The notes beneath the pieces were generated by a model. The model saw only the letters and a program-made list of their open reading frames with translations. It did no database searches and was not told where the DNA came from. From Anagrus nilaparvatae (lineage: Eukaryota; Arthropoda; Insecta; Hymenoptera; Mymaridae), in assembly GCA_022575985.1 (NCBI GenBank), contig JAKSXM010000237.1:4234501-4298500 (forward strand): DNA of 64,000 bases, in the 5' to 3' direction. Positions 32,601 through 43,441 of the stretch are shown here, piece after piece. Both the position numbers and the translations under genes were made by a program. The first letter of the stretch is position 1. The number at the start of each line of letters is the position of its first letter.

Positions 32601-35019
32601 TGAATCATAATAGAATTAAATGTAAAAAAAACTTTAAAAAATCATTCTCTACGTTGACACTTTTGTTAATAATTAATAACTAGTTATACTTAGTTATGCT
32701 AGATCATTGCTAACAATGATAGACCGTGCAAAGCATAATAATACATTGTATTTTTTTTTTTTTTTTTTTTTTTATATAGTTGATAATTACTTTTGCACCC
32801 AGTAAGAAAAATGAACTCATATATTGAGAATGAACTAGCAAAGAGTTTTCAATTTAATTCTTATTTAATCATTATTTGATCATAAAATCTAGCGACCAAA
32901 ATATGAACAGTGGCGTGAAAAGTTGCGCAAAATAAATCTTGTTATTTTGTATATATGTATATGTTAGTTGAAGGGGGAAGGAACGCCAAGTGAATAAAGG
33001 CGTTTAAAAGAGCTCCACAAAGATTTAATATTTTTAAGTGAAATTGAAAAAGTTATTGCAAAATTTTTTTGAAAATCAATATTAAAAATTTTTGAGTACG
33101 AGTGGAAAAAAAGCAAAGCTCGGGGTCTTATATTAAAAAAGAAATTAAGAAATAAAATATTGATAGAAAATAGGGGTTCTAATCGTTCGAACGCATGGCG
33201 AGTTATTTAAAGATATATCTAAATATATAAATTAAGTGTTAGTTTGAAAAATAATATTTTAACTAAATAATTATAATGATATTCGTTTTGCATTATAAAA
33301 TTATTGCATCCTTATTATTTATATTTTAATATATGTATTTTAAAATATTTGCTTATTGTTAAAAAAACTAAACTATAAATAAAGGGTCGATAGTAAATTT
33401 TATTAACAATTTCTTTCATTTATTCTTGCTTTATACCTTATGCTTTATACCTCATACCTTATCTAGTTTAATTTTTCCTTTTTAATAAAATATAATAAAA
33501 TGAAAAAAATAATTTAATAATTATAATTTTGTACAAAATTTTAAAGTTCATAAAGCTAAAAAAAAGTATAGTTTAGGAAGTCTTAATGAATTCGCAAAAT
33601 CTTTATATTGACTGAAATAAAATGAACTTCTTGAAAGTACCAAACGAGTACTTTCTAATTAAATTGAGACGACGCTGGGAACTCCTCTGAGCTCTCAATG
33701 AATACTATATGAGGACATTTTTCTCATTGGGCAAGAATGAAAAATTTTTTTAAAACCTATTTGATTTGTTAAAATATTTGATCACTTGCAAATATAATTA
33801 TTAAATTATTTAAAATTTCATTAATTAATACATTTGACGTATGATATTTGTTGTTTTTAATTAATTTTTTTAAAATATAGTATTATATAACTGATATTAT
33901 ATATTTTTACTTCTGGGTAAAATTAGTTTTTAATTCAGAAATATTCTGAATACACTTCGGTTCATACATTTAGAATTATTTTTTGCCCTCTTGGGTGTAA
34001 TGAAAAAAGGTTTAATATTAATTAAATTAAAAAACTAATACCTTTTCATTATCTGCTGCTATTTTTTACCTAAAACGGGGTAAAGACACGGGACTTGAGG
34101 TTAGGTAACCTTAAAAAAATGATTCATAAAACATATAATTTATTTAAATAATAAAGAATTATTATTTATTAAGTCATGGAATGACCCATGAAGGAGGAAA
34201 AATACATTATAAAAATATACAAAAGAATTTGCGGGGCTGCAGCACGCGATATTGAAAATAAAGTATGGCTGATGGCCTTGAAATAATTTTGAGCTCTTAA
34301 AGATAGCACGTGGCACGCCTATCTTCAATTAAGTCAAAGATTTATTTATTAGCATAATCTCAAACCAGTGAATAAAATAATTATAAGAAAATTATAGAAA
34401 AACACCTTTAAAATAATCGACAACAACCACGCACACGCTATCGAATATTATACATTTAACACACATGAATCATACACGCTTTTATGTAGAAAATAATATA
34501 AATAAATAAAAAACGTGGTATACTCTTAGAAATGACTTTGTAACTTTAGGTATCTAAAATTCTATCGATACTTTAATAAACAAAAATCTTATTAGATTAT
34601 AAAAAATTCTTTCGGAGCTTGAATATATTCATATAGTAAACATGTGCTCACTTTTCTATTAATAATTTTTAATATTGAATATAAATTTTCATAAATATGT
34701 CTAATTATGAATATTCACTTATTATTCTCTACTTGTAAATAAAAAGAACTTAATTTATTTAAAAAGATTAATGAAAAAAAGAACTATTTTTTGAAGCGTA
34801 AAGAAATACTCGTGTTACTTTTAACGCCTAGCCAGCGAATAATAATAAGGATAATACTTGGGAGAGAGAGAGTGACCGCTGTTGCAAGTCGCTGGTGCCG
34901 TCTCTTGATTTTATTAATTTCTATTGCGCGGGAATATATAAAGTTATAATCCCGCATTATATGGGCGTTAAACTCGTGCATCAAGATTTTTCTTTTTTTT
35001 TCTTTTTTGTTTTTTAAAT
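32601..35019. other. AT-rich non-coding DNA
   Basis: No supported gene. It contains a poly(T) run at about 32751-32773 and simple TTATACC-type repeats near 33430-33465. An imperfect palindrome GCGGGAATATATAAAG...ATAATCCCGC lies near 34927-34956. Confidence 0.5.
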
Positions 35020-35205
35020 TTTTTCTCCCATACTTTTCATGGTAGTAAACTCCTTTTTTGTCCCATTTGCCTTTTAAGTACTTAAAAACTCATTTTAAGC
35101 TAAAAAAATGGAATTTAAAAATTTTGTAAAAGGATTGAGTTTTTATTGACCAATACTGGGCATAAATGAAACAAATTAGTTGTTTGTCATAAAAAAAATG
35201 TTATT

Positions 35206-35248
35206 ATTAGACGTTTCGCCTATTTAGTTTATAGGCCTTATCAATAAT
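35206..35248 (-). ncRNA. Hammerhead-like hairpin in the left Penelope terminal repeat
   Basis: On the minus strand: ATTA, TTGATAAG, a 6-bp stem GCCTAT/ATAGGC with a 7-nt loop, GAAAC, GTC, TAAT. This follows the type I hammerhead order with stem I ATTA/TAAT and a minimal stem III. Compared with the CUGANGA core, C3 is U and G8 is A, which keeps the 3-8 base pair, and one extra G precedes stem II. Minimal hammerheads in Penelope terminal repeats are known. Whether this variant cleaves is uncertain. Confidence 0.45.
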
Positions 35249-35530
35249 GTCTAAAAAAATATACAAAAAAATTAATCAATACATTTGATACATAAAAATA
35301 AAAAATGAAAAAATACCTATAATAATTTTATATAAACATGATAATAAAATGAGAAGTCATTCTTATTATTAAAAATTTAAATAAAAAGTTTTAAAAAAAT
35401 GTTTTTAACAATAATTTAACACATAACAAAAAACATGAAAATAACTAGAGTTAATGGTGCCAAGAAAGTGTATTGAAAAAGTACGATATTGAAACTTTAA
35501 ATGATGATTTTTGAGTTAAATTTGTTGAAA

Positions 35531-36140
35531 CTATTGTAGAGGGAGTTGTTGATTGAGGGTATTGATGGTATGGATGTAAGATGGGTTTAGGTTATCAGTA
35601 TCTTCTTTTTTATTTATTGTAGGGTGGGCAAGTTGGATGTGTAGACTTTCTGATACTTTACGTTTACCCCATGTAGCTTCTTCATCGAGCACCTGTGGTT
35701 TATCAAAATTAAAAGTATGTCTATTTAGGTTGCAATGAGTTGCAATAACTGATGTTTTAACTCTCTGGTGTTCGTCGAGTCTCATATAAAGAGATCTTTT
35801 GGATTCACCTATATATATGCTGTCACAGTCGTTGCAAGTTAGTTTGTATACAATACCAGTTTTGTTTTGTATGCTGTCAATCTTGCCTTTTCTGATGATT
35901 TTTGTCATGTCCTTGTTGAGTTGCGGAATAACATGAAATGTGTTGTCATCAATAATTTCTTTAATTTTTTGATATAATCCAAATCTAAATGGGATTTTGA
36001 TGAGTATTTTGTCTCTGTAATTATTATTAATTGGAATATTGTTCCTAGTAATGTTATAATTGCAATTCTTTAATAGATTCCACCTCTTATTAATGAATTT
36101 ATTGACAAAATGCATGGGATATTTATTAGCTATTAAGATG
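35531..36140 (-). pseudogene. Penelope-like GIY-YIG endonuclease domain, C-terminal fragment
   Basis: On the minus strand the frame reads the linker ILIKIPFRFGLYQKIKEIID, then KTGIVYKLTCNDCDSIYIGE, SKRSLYMRLDEHQ and IATHCNLNRHTFNFDKPQVL. GIVY, YIG and the following Arg match the GIY-YIG nuclease that Penelope-like elements fuse to their reverse transcriptase; it nicks target DNA. The RT domain is absent. The open frame extends to an ATG at 36208, but codons upstream of about 36140 come from the inverted segment, so that start is an artefact. The natural stop is at 35531. Confidence 0.85.
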
Positions 36141-36226
36141 TCCTTCACAATTATAACATTACTAGGAACAATATTCCAATTAATAATAATTATTATTGAT
36201 GACAACACATTTCATGTTATATAGAC

Positions 36227-36269
36227 ATTATTGATAAGGCCTATAAACTAAATAGGCGAAACGTCTAAT
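36227..36269 (+). ncRNA. Hammerhead-like hairpin in the right (inverted) Penelope terminal repeat
   Basis: Same sequence and fold as 35206-35248, on the plus strand: ATTA, TTGATAAG, GCCTAT/ATAGGC stem, GAAACGTC, TAAT. All paired and core positions are unchanged between the two copies. Confidence 0.45.
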
Positions 36270-36757
36270 AATAACATCTTTTTTATGACAAACAACTAAT
36301 TTGTTTCATTTATGCCCAGTATTGGTCAATAAATCATGGGCGATGACAATATTCAAATTGATATTTTAAAAATTTTGCTTTTTCTGAATCTGATTTTCTA
36401 GCTTTTCCTGATCAAAAATGAAATAAAGAGTAACTCTCAAAAAAATTATACTATTTTTTTATCCTATTTATTCATTTGATTTTAGCATTTTACTTTGTTT
36501 TTCATTTTTTTACAGAGTCATAGAGGCTGCTTAAATTTTACCTAGACGGGTTTTCAAGATAAAATTTTCCGAGAAATCTAAAAATCAAGTCAGATATTTC
36601 CTTCTCAGTGAAGAAAACCGAGAAAATTGGAAAATTCAGAAAATGCAAAATTTCAAATTCTATTTTTTAAGCTTAAAATGGGTTTTTAAGTATTTAAAAG
36701 GGAAATGAAACAAAAAAGAAGTTAACCACCATGAAAAGTATGGGAAAATACATTTAA

Positions 36758-37518
36758 AAAAAGTGACGCTTTTTGAGAAATTTGTATTTGAAAGATTTCT
36801 TTAGTTTCTCCAATTTTCCGACTTTTCCTGAAATTTTTCCAAAAAAATATGGTCAGATTCGGATTTTGCGGGAAATTTTACAAACCACCTTTATATAGGC
36901 ATTCAGAAAATAAATAGCAAACAGGTGGCTGACAATGCAAAAAAAATCAAAATTGGAATAACAGCTGCCAAATCACGACCAAGTCACCTACAGAGCTTTA
37001 AAAATTGTCCATTAACCATATTTTTGCGTATCAAAGACAGTACAATCGGTATTTTTTAAATTCAAGACATCGACCTCAGACTTGGCTAAAAATAGCTAAG
37101 AACTACGAATATATTATGTTGAATTTCGTTTTTAATTTAGAAATATCTTAAATTACTTTTGGCTCATATCTCACTGGATGCAGGCACTTTATATTGAAAT
37201 TTTTTTTTTTTTTTAATTATAACACTAATTAGCACGTACGGAATGGGAAAAAATGGACTAAAAAGGTACATAATTGCTTTAACAGTATATAAAGCAAATA
37301 ACAACTGATAAAATCGTTTATCCTGGGGCCTACTGGGCATAATCAGGAAAAAATGAAATCCTGATGAATAGATCGATCTCTAGGGATGAAAATGAATTAA
37401 AAGTTAAAAAATATCTAACAGAATTTAGAATATAATTGCTACTGTAGCTATTCATATTTTTATGAAACGTAATCTACTTTCAAACAAATAAACTAAATTT
37501 TTATAATCTAATACCAAC
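36758..37518. other. AT-rich non-coding DNA
   Basis: No gene seen. A CCTACTGGGCATAATC phrase near 37328 resembles the terminal motif shared by the two elements on either side, but I see no more of it. Confidence 0.5.
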
Positions 37519-37668
37519 ATTAGAATCAAATTGCCCTATCTTGATATGTATATATTACATCCCTTTTTTTATTAAGACATATCAAGTGGCAACATTTTAT
37601 AATTTTTTAAATTCATTTAAAAATTATTTAAAATTACGCGGTTGTTAATACAGGTACAGAAGGTACCT

Positions 37669-37744
37669 GCAGCGTTTCGATCGACACCAACACATAGATC
37701 TCCTCAGTATGGCTGTGTGTGTTGGTGTGTGCCATAGACGCTAG
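37669..37744 (-). ncRNA. Hammerhead ribozyme, full consensus core
   Basis: Reading the minus strand: stem III strand AGCG, U and C of the GTC cleavage site, stem I TATGGC, a 17-nt loop, stem I GCCATA, core CTGAGGA, stem II GATC, a 14-nt loop, stem II GATC, GAAA, stem III strand CGCT. All elements abut with no extra bases. Cleavage would fall between 37737 and 37736. Loop I contains ACACCAACACA and loop II TGTGTTGGTGT, perfect complements over 11 bases, so the loops can contact each other. The open end is stem III, a type III layout. The structure is read directly; activity is inferred. Confidence 0.8.
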
Positions 37745-38144
37745 AATATCTCGTCTTTATTTTTCTTATATAGTAACCGAACGTCTATTTTATCAATTGC
37801 GAGATACTATAAACATTCGATCAGTATACAAGAATACATGATGGTATGGCCGGTTGCGGGTCTTCGGCCTTTCTAAATATTTTTATGTTTATGTTTATTT
37901 TATTTATCGCCCAAATATTTTTAAAATTATATATATATTAGTTGTTTATTTATTGACCTGTACTGGGCATAACTGTTAAATGAATCATATTAATTAAATT
38001 GCCCTATCTTGTATGTATATATTACATCCCTTTTTTTATTAAGACATATCAAGTGGCAACATTTTATAATTTTTTAAATTCATTTAAAAATTATTTAAAA
38101 TTACGCGGTTGTTAATACAGGTACAGAAGGTACCTGCAGCGTTT

Positions 38145-38213
38145 AGATGGCACACACCAACACACACAGCCATACTGAGGAGATCTATGTGTTGGTGTCG
38201 ATCGAAACGCTGC
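38145..38213 (+). ncRNA. Inverted hammerhead copy starting at the cleavage point
   Basis: On the plus strand: ATGGC, loop, GCCATA, CTGAGGA (38175-38181), GATC/GATC stem II, GAAA (38204-38207), CGCTGC. The homology to the intact ribozyme begins within about two bases of the predicted cleavage site. The upstream stem III strand here comes from the inverted neighbour copy. Confidence 0.65.
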
Positions 38214-38639
38214 AGGTACCTTCTGTACCTGTATTAACAACTGCGTAATTTTAAATAATTTTTAAATGAATTTAAAAAATTATAAAATGTTGCCACTTGA
38301 TATGTCTTAATAAAAAAAGGGATGTAATATATACATACACATATCAAGATAGGGCAATTTAATTAATATGATTCATTTAACAGTTATGCCCAGTACAGGT
38401 CAATAAATAAACAACTAATATATATATAATTTGAAAAATATTTGGGCGATAAATAAAATAAACATAAACATAAAAATATTTAGAAAGGCCATTAGAATCA
38501 AAGTTTTATTTTAGTTTAAAAGCTATTTTACGATTTAAGGCAGATTTAACTAGATGTCGTTAGTTTTACTATTTATGATTTATTAATACACAAAAAATAA
38601 AATTAAGCACCTTAAAATAAACTTTTGAAAGAAGATTTT

Positions 38640-39850
38640 ACTGTAGCCCAGTAAGTCTATTTTCTATTTTTAGGCCTGAAATCTATTTTTACGCCTGAAA
38701 ATGTATTTTTGTACGTTGATTTTCTTTTAGCCCGATTGGATCCAATAGATAACTCTGTGGATGATTTTATTTGGTGGTATTATCATACTTATCACCTTTT
38801 TAATCCCCTGTCAATCATTTTTTCCAATAAACATTAACTTTGACAACAGGATTTTACTTTATCCGGATTGGGCCAAATAGATCTCATGTTGGCTAATTTT
38901 ACCAGATGTTAAATGATTTGAGATTATTGACCATTAGATTTAGATACACATATTTTTTAAGATATTTAGAATAACATATTTTCATTTAGTTGTCAGTTTT
39001 CGTTGGTATACCAACAACCTCTTCAGACATCAATATATACTTAAAAAGTACACATAAATATTTGAGAAACAGATATTATGTTTTTCTACTGAGTACATTT
39101 GATGTTATTTATTCTATCATGCAAGATCCATTTTTACTTATCAATTTGTGGGGGATTTCATTTCTTCCCGATTGGGCTCAATATGCCCCAGGATTACCGT
39201 TTTTATCCGTTGGTATTCATTGTATCCTGCTCACCCATTTTTTACCTTTACAGTCCATTTTCATACCTGAGAATCGATGTAAAGATCAGGATTTAATTTT
39301 ATTCTGATTGGGCCCAATAACCCAATGGATGGCCGATTTTATCCTGCTGCACCCATTTTTTACCCCTACAGTCCATTTTCATCCCTGGGGATCGATGTAA
39401 GTATCAGGATTTTATTTTTTTCCAATTGGTCCCGATAGGCCCTTAGATAACTAATTTTATCCGTTGGTATACATTGTATCTGGCTGGACTCATTTTTACC
39501 ACTATAATTCATTTTCATTTCCCTAAAGATCAATTTATACATAAGGATTTTATTTTTTCCCGATTGGGCTCAATAGGACTCAGAATGTACGACTTTATCA
39601 GTAGTTATTTATTTTATGCTGCGGAACCTATTGTTTACCCTTATAGTCCATTTATAAACCTGGGAATCGATTTGTACAGCAAGATCTTATTTTTTTTATA
39701 TCGGGCCCAATGGATCCCTTGATAAATAATTCTATCTGTTGGTATTTATTTTATCATGTGGAACTCATTTTTTACTAAAAGTGTCCATTTTTATCCTCGG
39801 TAATCACCTTTTACATTAGGTATTTTATTCTGGGCCGGATTTGTTTTATG
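38640..39850. repeat. Ancient satellite, about seven diverged units of 120-145 bp
   Basis: CCCGATTGGGCTCAATAGG-like phrases recur near 38732, 38872, 39168, 39306, 39422, 39560 and 39703. Each is followed by a TTTTATCCGTTGGTAT-like phrase, then CCCATTTTTTACC, AGTCCATTTTCAT and GGGAATCGATGTA. Spacing at the right end is 117-143 bp. ORFs across it are incidental. Confidence 0.75.
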
Positions 39851-41300
39851 TATGAACTTAAATGTATTTCAAATTATCCTGATTAAGATCATCCTTAACC
39901 TCTATGTTTTTAACATAGGATTACCGACTGAGTTTTAAATTTATAAAATGTAGTTATTTCGTTCCTAATAACATTTGTAACTTCATATTGATTCATTCCC
40001 TTGCAAAAATTATACTTTAAAGCCTGAAATAATTTTTTTTTATTTTCTAAAGCGTAGAAAAGTAAAAGTACATTTTTAAAAATTTTACCGACGTATTTGA
40101 CTTTAGTATGACGTTAAGAAAGAAAATTAAAAATTACAATTAAAAATATGAAATATACATTTGTATATTATGAATTTTAAAATTTTATTTAAAAAGTGCA
40201 AGAAAGTTGACCCGAATGTAACTAAAATTCAACTTTACGCACGATGTTAAATAAAATAAAATCAAAGATTAATATATGTTATTTAAAGAAATTAATGGTT
40301 TTATACGTAGGACAGATCTTATTATATTATCTTATTATCTTATTATCTTATTATATCAAATTATATCTTATCTTATCTTATTCTATATCTCATATTTGTA
40401 ATTTTGTGTTTTTAACGCTGCTTATTTTGGTAAATCGGCCTTAATTTCTGCAGTATATGTCCGATTTTTCCCAATATTTCATAATTTTTAATCAGTTCAT
40501 TGTTGACTCGGTATTAACTTTCATATAAATTTAATGGATATTACTGTCAATCTTATCGAGCACAAACAAAAGCAACATTTTGTCGCGGGTATAGAGTGTA
40601 CTTCGCACAGTCTAATGAAAGAATCAATAAGGGAAATCAAACAAAAACGACAAATAGTTCTACCCATGAAATAAGCTTTTGAATACAAAATAGAATATAC
40701 TATGTTATTTACTAAATAAAAGTTTGTCTTAAAAAACAATTGTGCTTACAAAGTAGAATGGAAGTGTGGTATAACTAAAATTAAATAAAAAGCTAAATAA
40801 AATAAAATTCCCTTAAAATCTTTACACATAGCATAAAAATATTCCAAAGTTCACATTCATAAGTAATTGCTACGCTTATTAGGTAATGTTATAATAACGA
40901 TTATATTATTTTAGGATCTTTTTTACTTTAACGTAATATCGTTATTTTTTATTTATTTTTATTTTATTTAAATTTATCGGTAAGCCAAAGGCTTATACAT
41001 TTAAGTATGTAGCCACGGAGATAAAACATTATCTATTTGTGAGCCAGGTTTTAAAGTAATTAACGGTAATTAATTATAGATATACATTATGAAAAGTAAA
41101 AATAAACCATATTTTTAGTCAAAAATAACATATATAATATAAAATATTGTAGTATGTAACCAGCAATTGTAATCAATAGGTAAACGCTTATATATACTAA
41201 AAAAATTTATTATTTATTAATCAAAATAACTATTATGACTAGAAAAGTAAGACTAAGATTATTTAAAAAATTAAAGTAAAATTAGGAAAATTTGAAAAAA
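39851..41300. other. AT-rich non-coding DNA with a TTATC-type microsatellite
   Basis: No supported gene. 40316-40390 is made of TATTATCTTATT/TATCTTATCT repeats. Confidence 0.5.
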
Positions 41301-41302
41301 CA

Positions 41303-41782
41303 TTGATTACTCCTCATTTGGATTATTGCAGCACTGTTTTACTAGATGCTAAATCATCCTTAAAAGATAGAATTCAGAGATTGAGCAACAAGGGCATTAG
41401 ATATATTTTTGGTATACGAAAGCTTGACCATATCTCACCTTTTAGGCGCAAAATGGACTGGCTCATGACAGACACACGTAGACTATACTTCATTAACATA
41501 ATCATTTACAAAATACTACATTTACATCAACCAAACTACTTGACGCACTTATTCATTAGACATTGCCCTAAAGAGACAGCAAGAGGGGCATCTAAAAATA
41601 AAGAACTGTCCCCACCCACTATTGTAAGAGGTAGAGGAGCCAATTCCTTTCAGGTTTTGGAAGTAAAATACTGGAACTCACTACCCATCACAACCCGCAA
41701 TTTACCCTCTCTGAGTCGCTTTAAAAAAGCACTATTCAAACATCTTCTTATTGGTGACGCAAAAACTGTGGTAGATTCATAG
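41303..41782 (+). pseudogene. Non-LTR reverse transcriptase C-terminus
   Basis: ITPHLDYCSTVLLDAKSSLK, DRIQRLSNKGIRYIFGIRK and FINIIIYKILHLHQPNYLTH match the post-catalytic region of Jockey/CR1-type reverse transcriptases, ending with NSLPITTRNLPSLSRFKKAL. The catalytic domain is missing through truncation, so the ATG is incidental. No stop until 41780. It is not obviously the same family as the relic at 29506-30960, since the regions do not overlap. Confidence 0.85.
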
Positions 41783-42222
41783 TTTATCATACTTTTATAC
41801 TTTTATGGTTATACCGCTTAGATATATATATTTTATACTATTTATACTTGCCTTCTTATATTGATTGAACGTGCAATACGTGTTTATACACTGGTCTAAT
41901 ATGGACCACCATATGTACACATTATACTTATTTTTATTTTATTATCTATATTATTTTAACAAATTACTAATTTATTACCCTATTATAAAAATTCTACAAA
42001 GTAACTATATATACTATCTGTATTATATGTAAATTCCTCTTATTTTTCAGTATTATTACTATTATTAGAAACAAAAATATTATACCAAATTTTGTACTTT
42101 ATTATATATATAATATTTATACCTGATTAATATACATTGTATTTTTATATATTTTATATACTTGTTATCAAATGTACACTTTTTGTATTTATTTGCAAAT
42201 AAAAGAATATCTATCTATCAAA
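41303..42222 (+). mobile_element. 5'-truncated non-LTR retrotransposon 3' end
   Basis: It contains the C-terminal end of an RT ORF followed by about 440 bp of AT-rich 3' UTR and a short terminal repeat TATCTATCTATC before A-rich sequence. Such short simple-repeat tails are usual for Jockey/CR1-type elements. No target duplication was identified. Confidence 0.75.
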
Positions 42223-42715
42223 AAATAATACTTTATTGATCTTTAATTTTAAATTTTTAGCAGCTGTATTAAGAATTTTTAAGTTTTTTAAGAATTTTTA
42301 AGTTATTATTGTCAGAATTATACAATATATATACATAACACTATGTATAGATATTCAAATGCTAATGTTTCTTTTATATAATCGTAGATGTCTCTACACT
42401 TATTATACGAATCATTAATTATGCTATCTCTACTTTCTCCCACGCAATCCCTTTTAGTTCCTTCTAACCCTCCGACAATCCTTTTGTACCGTTACAATAA
42501 ACATTACATAATACAATGTATCTCTGTCTCACTTTATTTAGTTAACAATTATTATTAACATTCTGACAGGTTATTGGCTTAAATTCACGCATTGTTTATA
42601 ATATTTTAACAAAATTTTAAAATAAATTTAAAAATTTTTTACTAAAAAAAATAATTGGTGATAAAGTGTTAATGTGTAGTTTAAGTGAAGTCAAAAGTTA
42701 AAAATTCAAAAAAAA

Positions 42716-43441
42716 ATGGAAGGCAAAATTGAATCTACTTCACTATTAAGCGTACCCGTGCTAACAGGTGTAAACTACTCAGCGTGGTTATTTAGAATAC
42801 AATTGTATTTAGAAAAGGTGGGATCGATCGAGGCAATCAATAAGCCTCAAGCGGAAATCGGTGCGTTAAAGGGGGGGGACGCCCTATCGGCCTTCAAGGG
42901 CAAAGACGCCAGTGCCAGATGCGTCATCGTGCAATGTGTGACAGATAAGCACATTGACTATCTAAGGGAATCAAGAACGGCAAAGGAAATGATGGAGGCT
43001 CTAAAGTCAGTATTTGAAAGAAAGAGCGCACTTTCGAAAATGTACGTAATGAAAAAGCTCTTAAAAATGAAATTTAAAGATGGCGGAAGTTTACAAGAGC
43101 ATTTTGTAAAAGTAGAAGTGCTGCTAAGGGAACTAGAGTCCCTACAAAACTCAAAACTAGAGGACTCTAACAAGATATGTTTTCTCTTACTATCGATGCC
43201 TGAGTCATATGACGGTATAATAACGGCAATTGAAACTTTAAGCGACGACAAGCTAACGTTTAGTTTCGTAAAGGGACGTCTGCTAGATGCCGAACTAAAA
43301 CGGCTGGAAAATAGCAAAGAGCGAAAATTGGAAAATACAAAAAAAAGCTCTTTTTCAGCAACAATAGAAAAAACCGGTTTGTGTAAACACAACCAAAATG
43401 CATGGAACATATATACTTACATCTGTAATCTTACAGCATAG
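42716..43441 (+). pseudogene. Copia gag region, interrupted
   Basis: VLTGVNYSAWLFRIQLYLEK is the N-terminal copia gag (UBN2-type) signature. It continues with RCVIVQCVTDKHIDYLRESR, KKLLKMKFKDGGSLQEHFVK, LLLSMPESYDGIITAIETL and FSFVKGRLLDAELKRLE. The frame is clean until about 43375, where a roughly 300-bp non-coding insertion begins. A CCHC zinc knuckle (CGDPRHYKYDC) appears beyond it near 43692-43730, with a stop inside. The last residues up to 43441 derive from the insertion. Confidence 0.88.

Larger units (their letters stand above)
35146..36333 (-). mobile_element. Penelope-like element fragment with inverted terminal copies
   Basis: The ends are inverted repeats of about 110 bp: 35146-35252 (ATTGACCAATACTGGGCATA... 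through ATAGGCCTTATCAATAATG) and 36222-36333. The interior codes a GIY-YIG endonuclease domain on the minus strand. The right part, from about 36144, is an inverted, shortened copy of the left part: it repeats segments from 36028-36066 and 35929-35955 in reverse. Such inverted, rearranged copies are common in Penelope-like elements. Confidence 0.8.
35020..36757. repeat. Inverted repeat of about 105 bp flanking the Penelope-like element
   Basis: 35020-35125 (CCCATACTTTTCATGG... through CTCATTTTAAGC) is an inverted, diverged copy of 36650-36757 (GCTTAAAATGGGTTTTTAAG... through CATGAAAAGTATGGG). The Penelope-like element sits between the arms, so it may have inserted into an older inverted-repeat transposon. 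Confidence 0.7.
37531..38490 (-). mobile_element. Retrozyme-like, ORF-less insertion: hammerhead-bearing head-to-tail repeat plus inverted copy
   Basis: It is flanked by the 12-bp direct repeat ATTAGAATCAAA at 37519-37530 and 38491-38502. On the minus strand, two copies of a unit lie head to tail with a period of 467 bp (for example AGCGTTT at 37671 and 38138 on the plus strand). The first, 38144 to 37737, lacks the beginning of the unit; the second, from 37736, stops at 37531. A third copy (about 38145-38490) is inverted on the plus strand, making a near-perfect 280-bp inverted repeat. There is no ORF. The terminal phrase TATGCCCAGTACAGGTCAAT is close to one in the Penelope-like element at 36313-36333. 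I infer a small non-autonomous retroelement mobilised by Penelope-type enzymes. Confidence 0.75.

Noticed and set aside
36141..36208. N-terminus of the GIY-YIG ORF, starting MLSSIIIIINWNIVPSN
   Set aside because: These codons come from an inverted copy of the element, not from the protein's natural upstream sequence.
38990..39722. ORFs of 65-105 codons
   Set aside because: They lie in the diverged satellite and have no consistent frame from unit to unit.
39851..41300. Minus-strand ORF with four cysteines at 40521-40739
   Set aside because: No domain pattern, no splice sites in sensible places, and composition like the surrounding AT-rich DNA.
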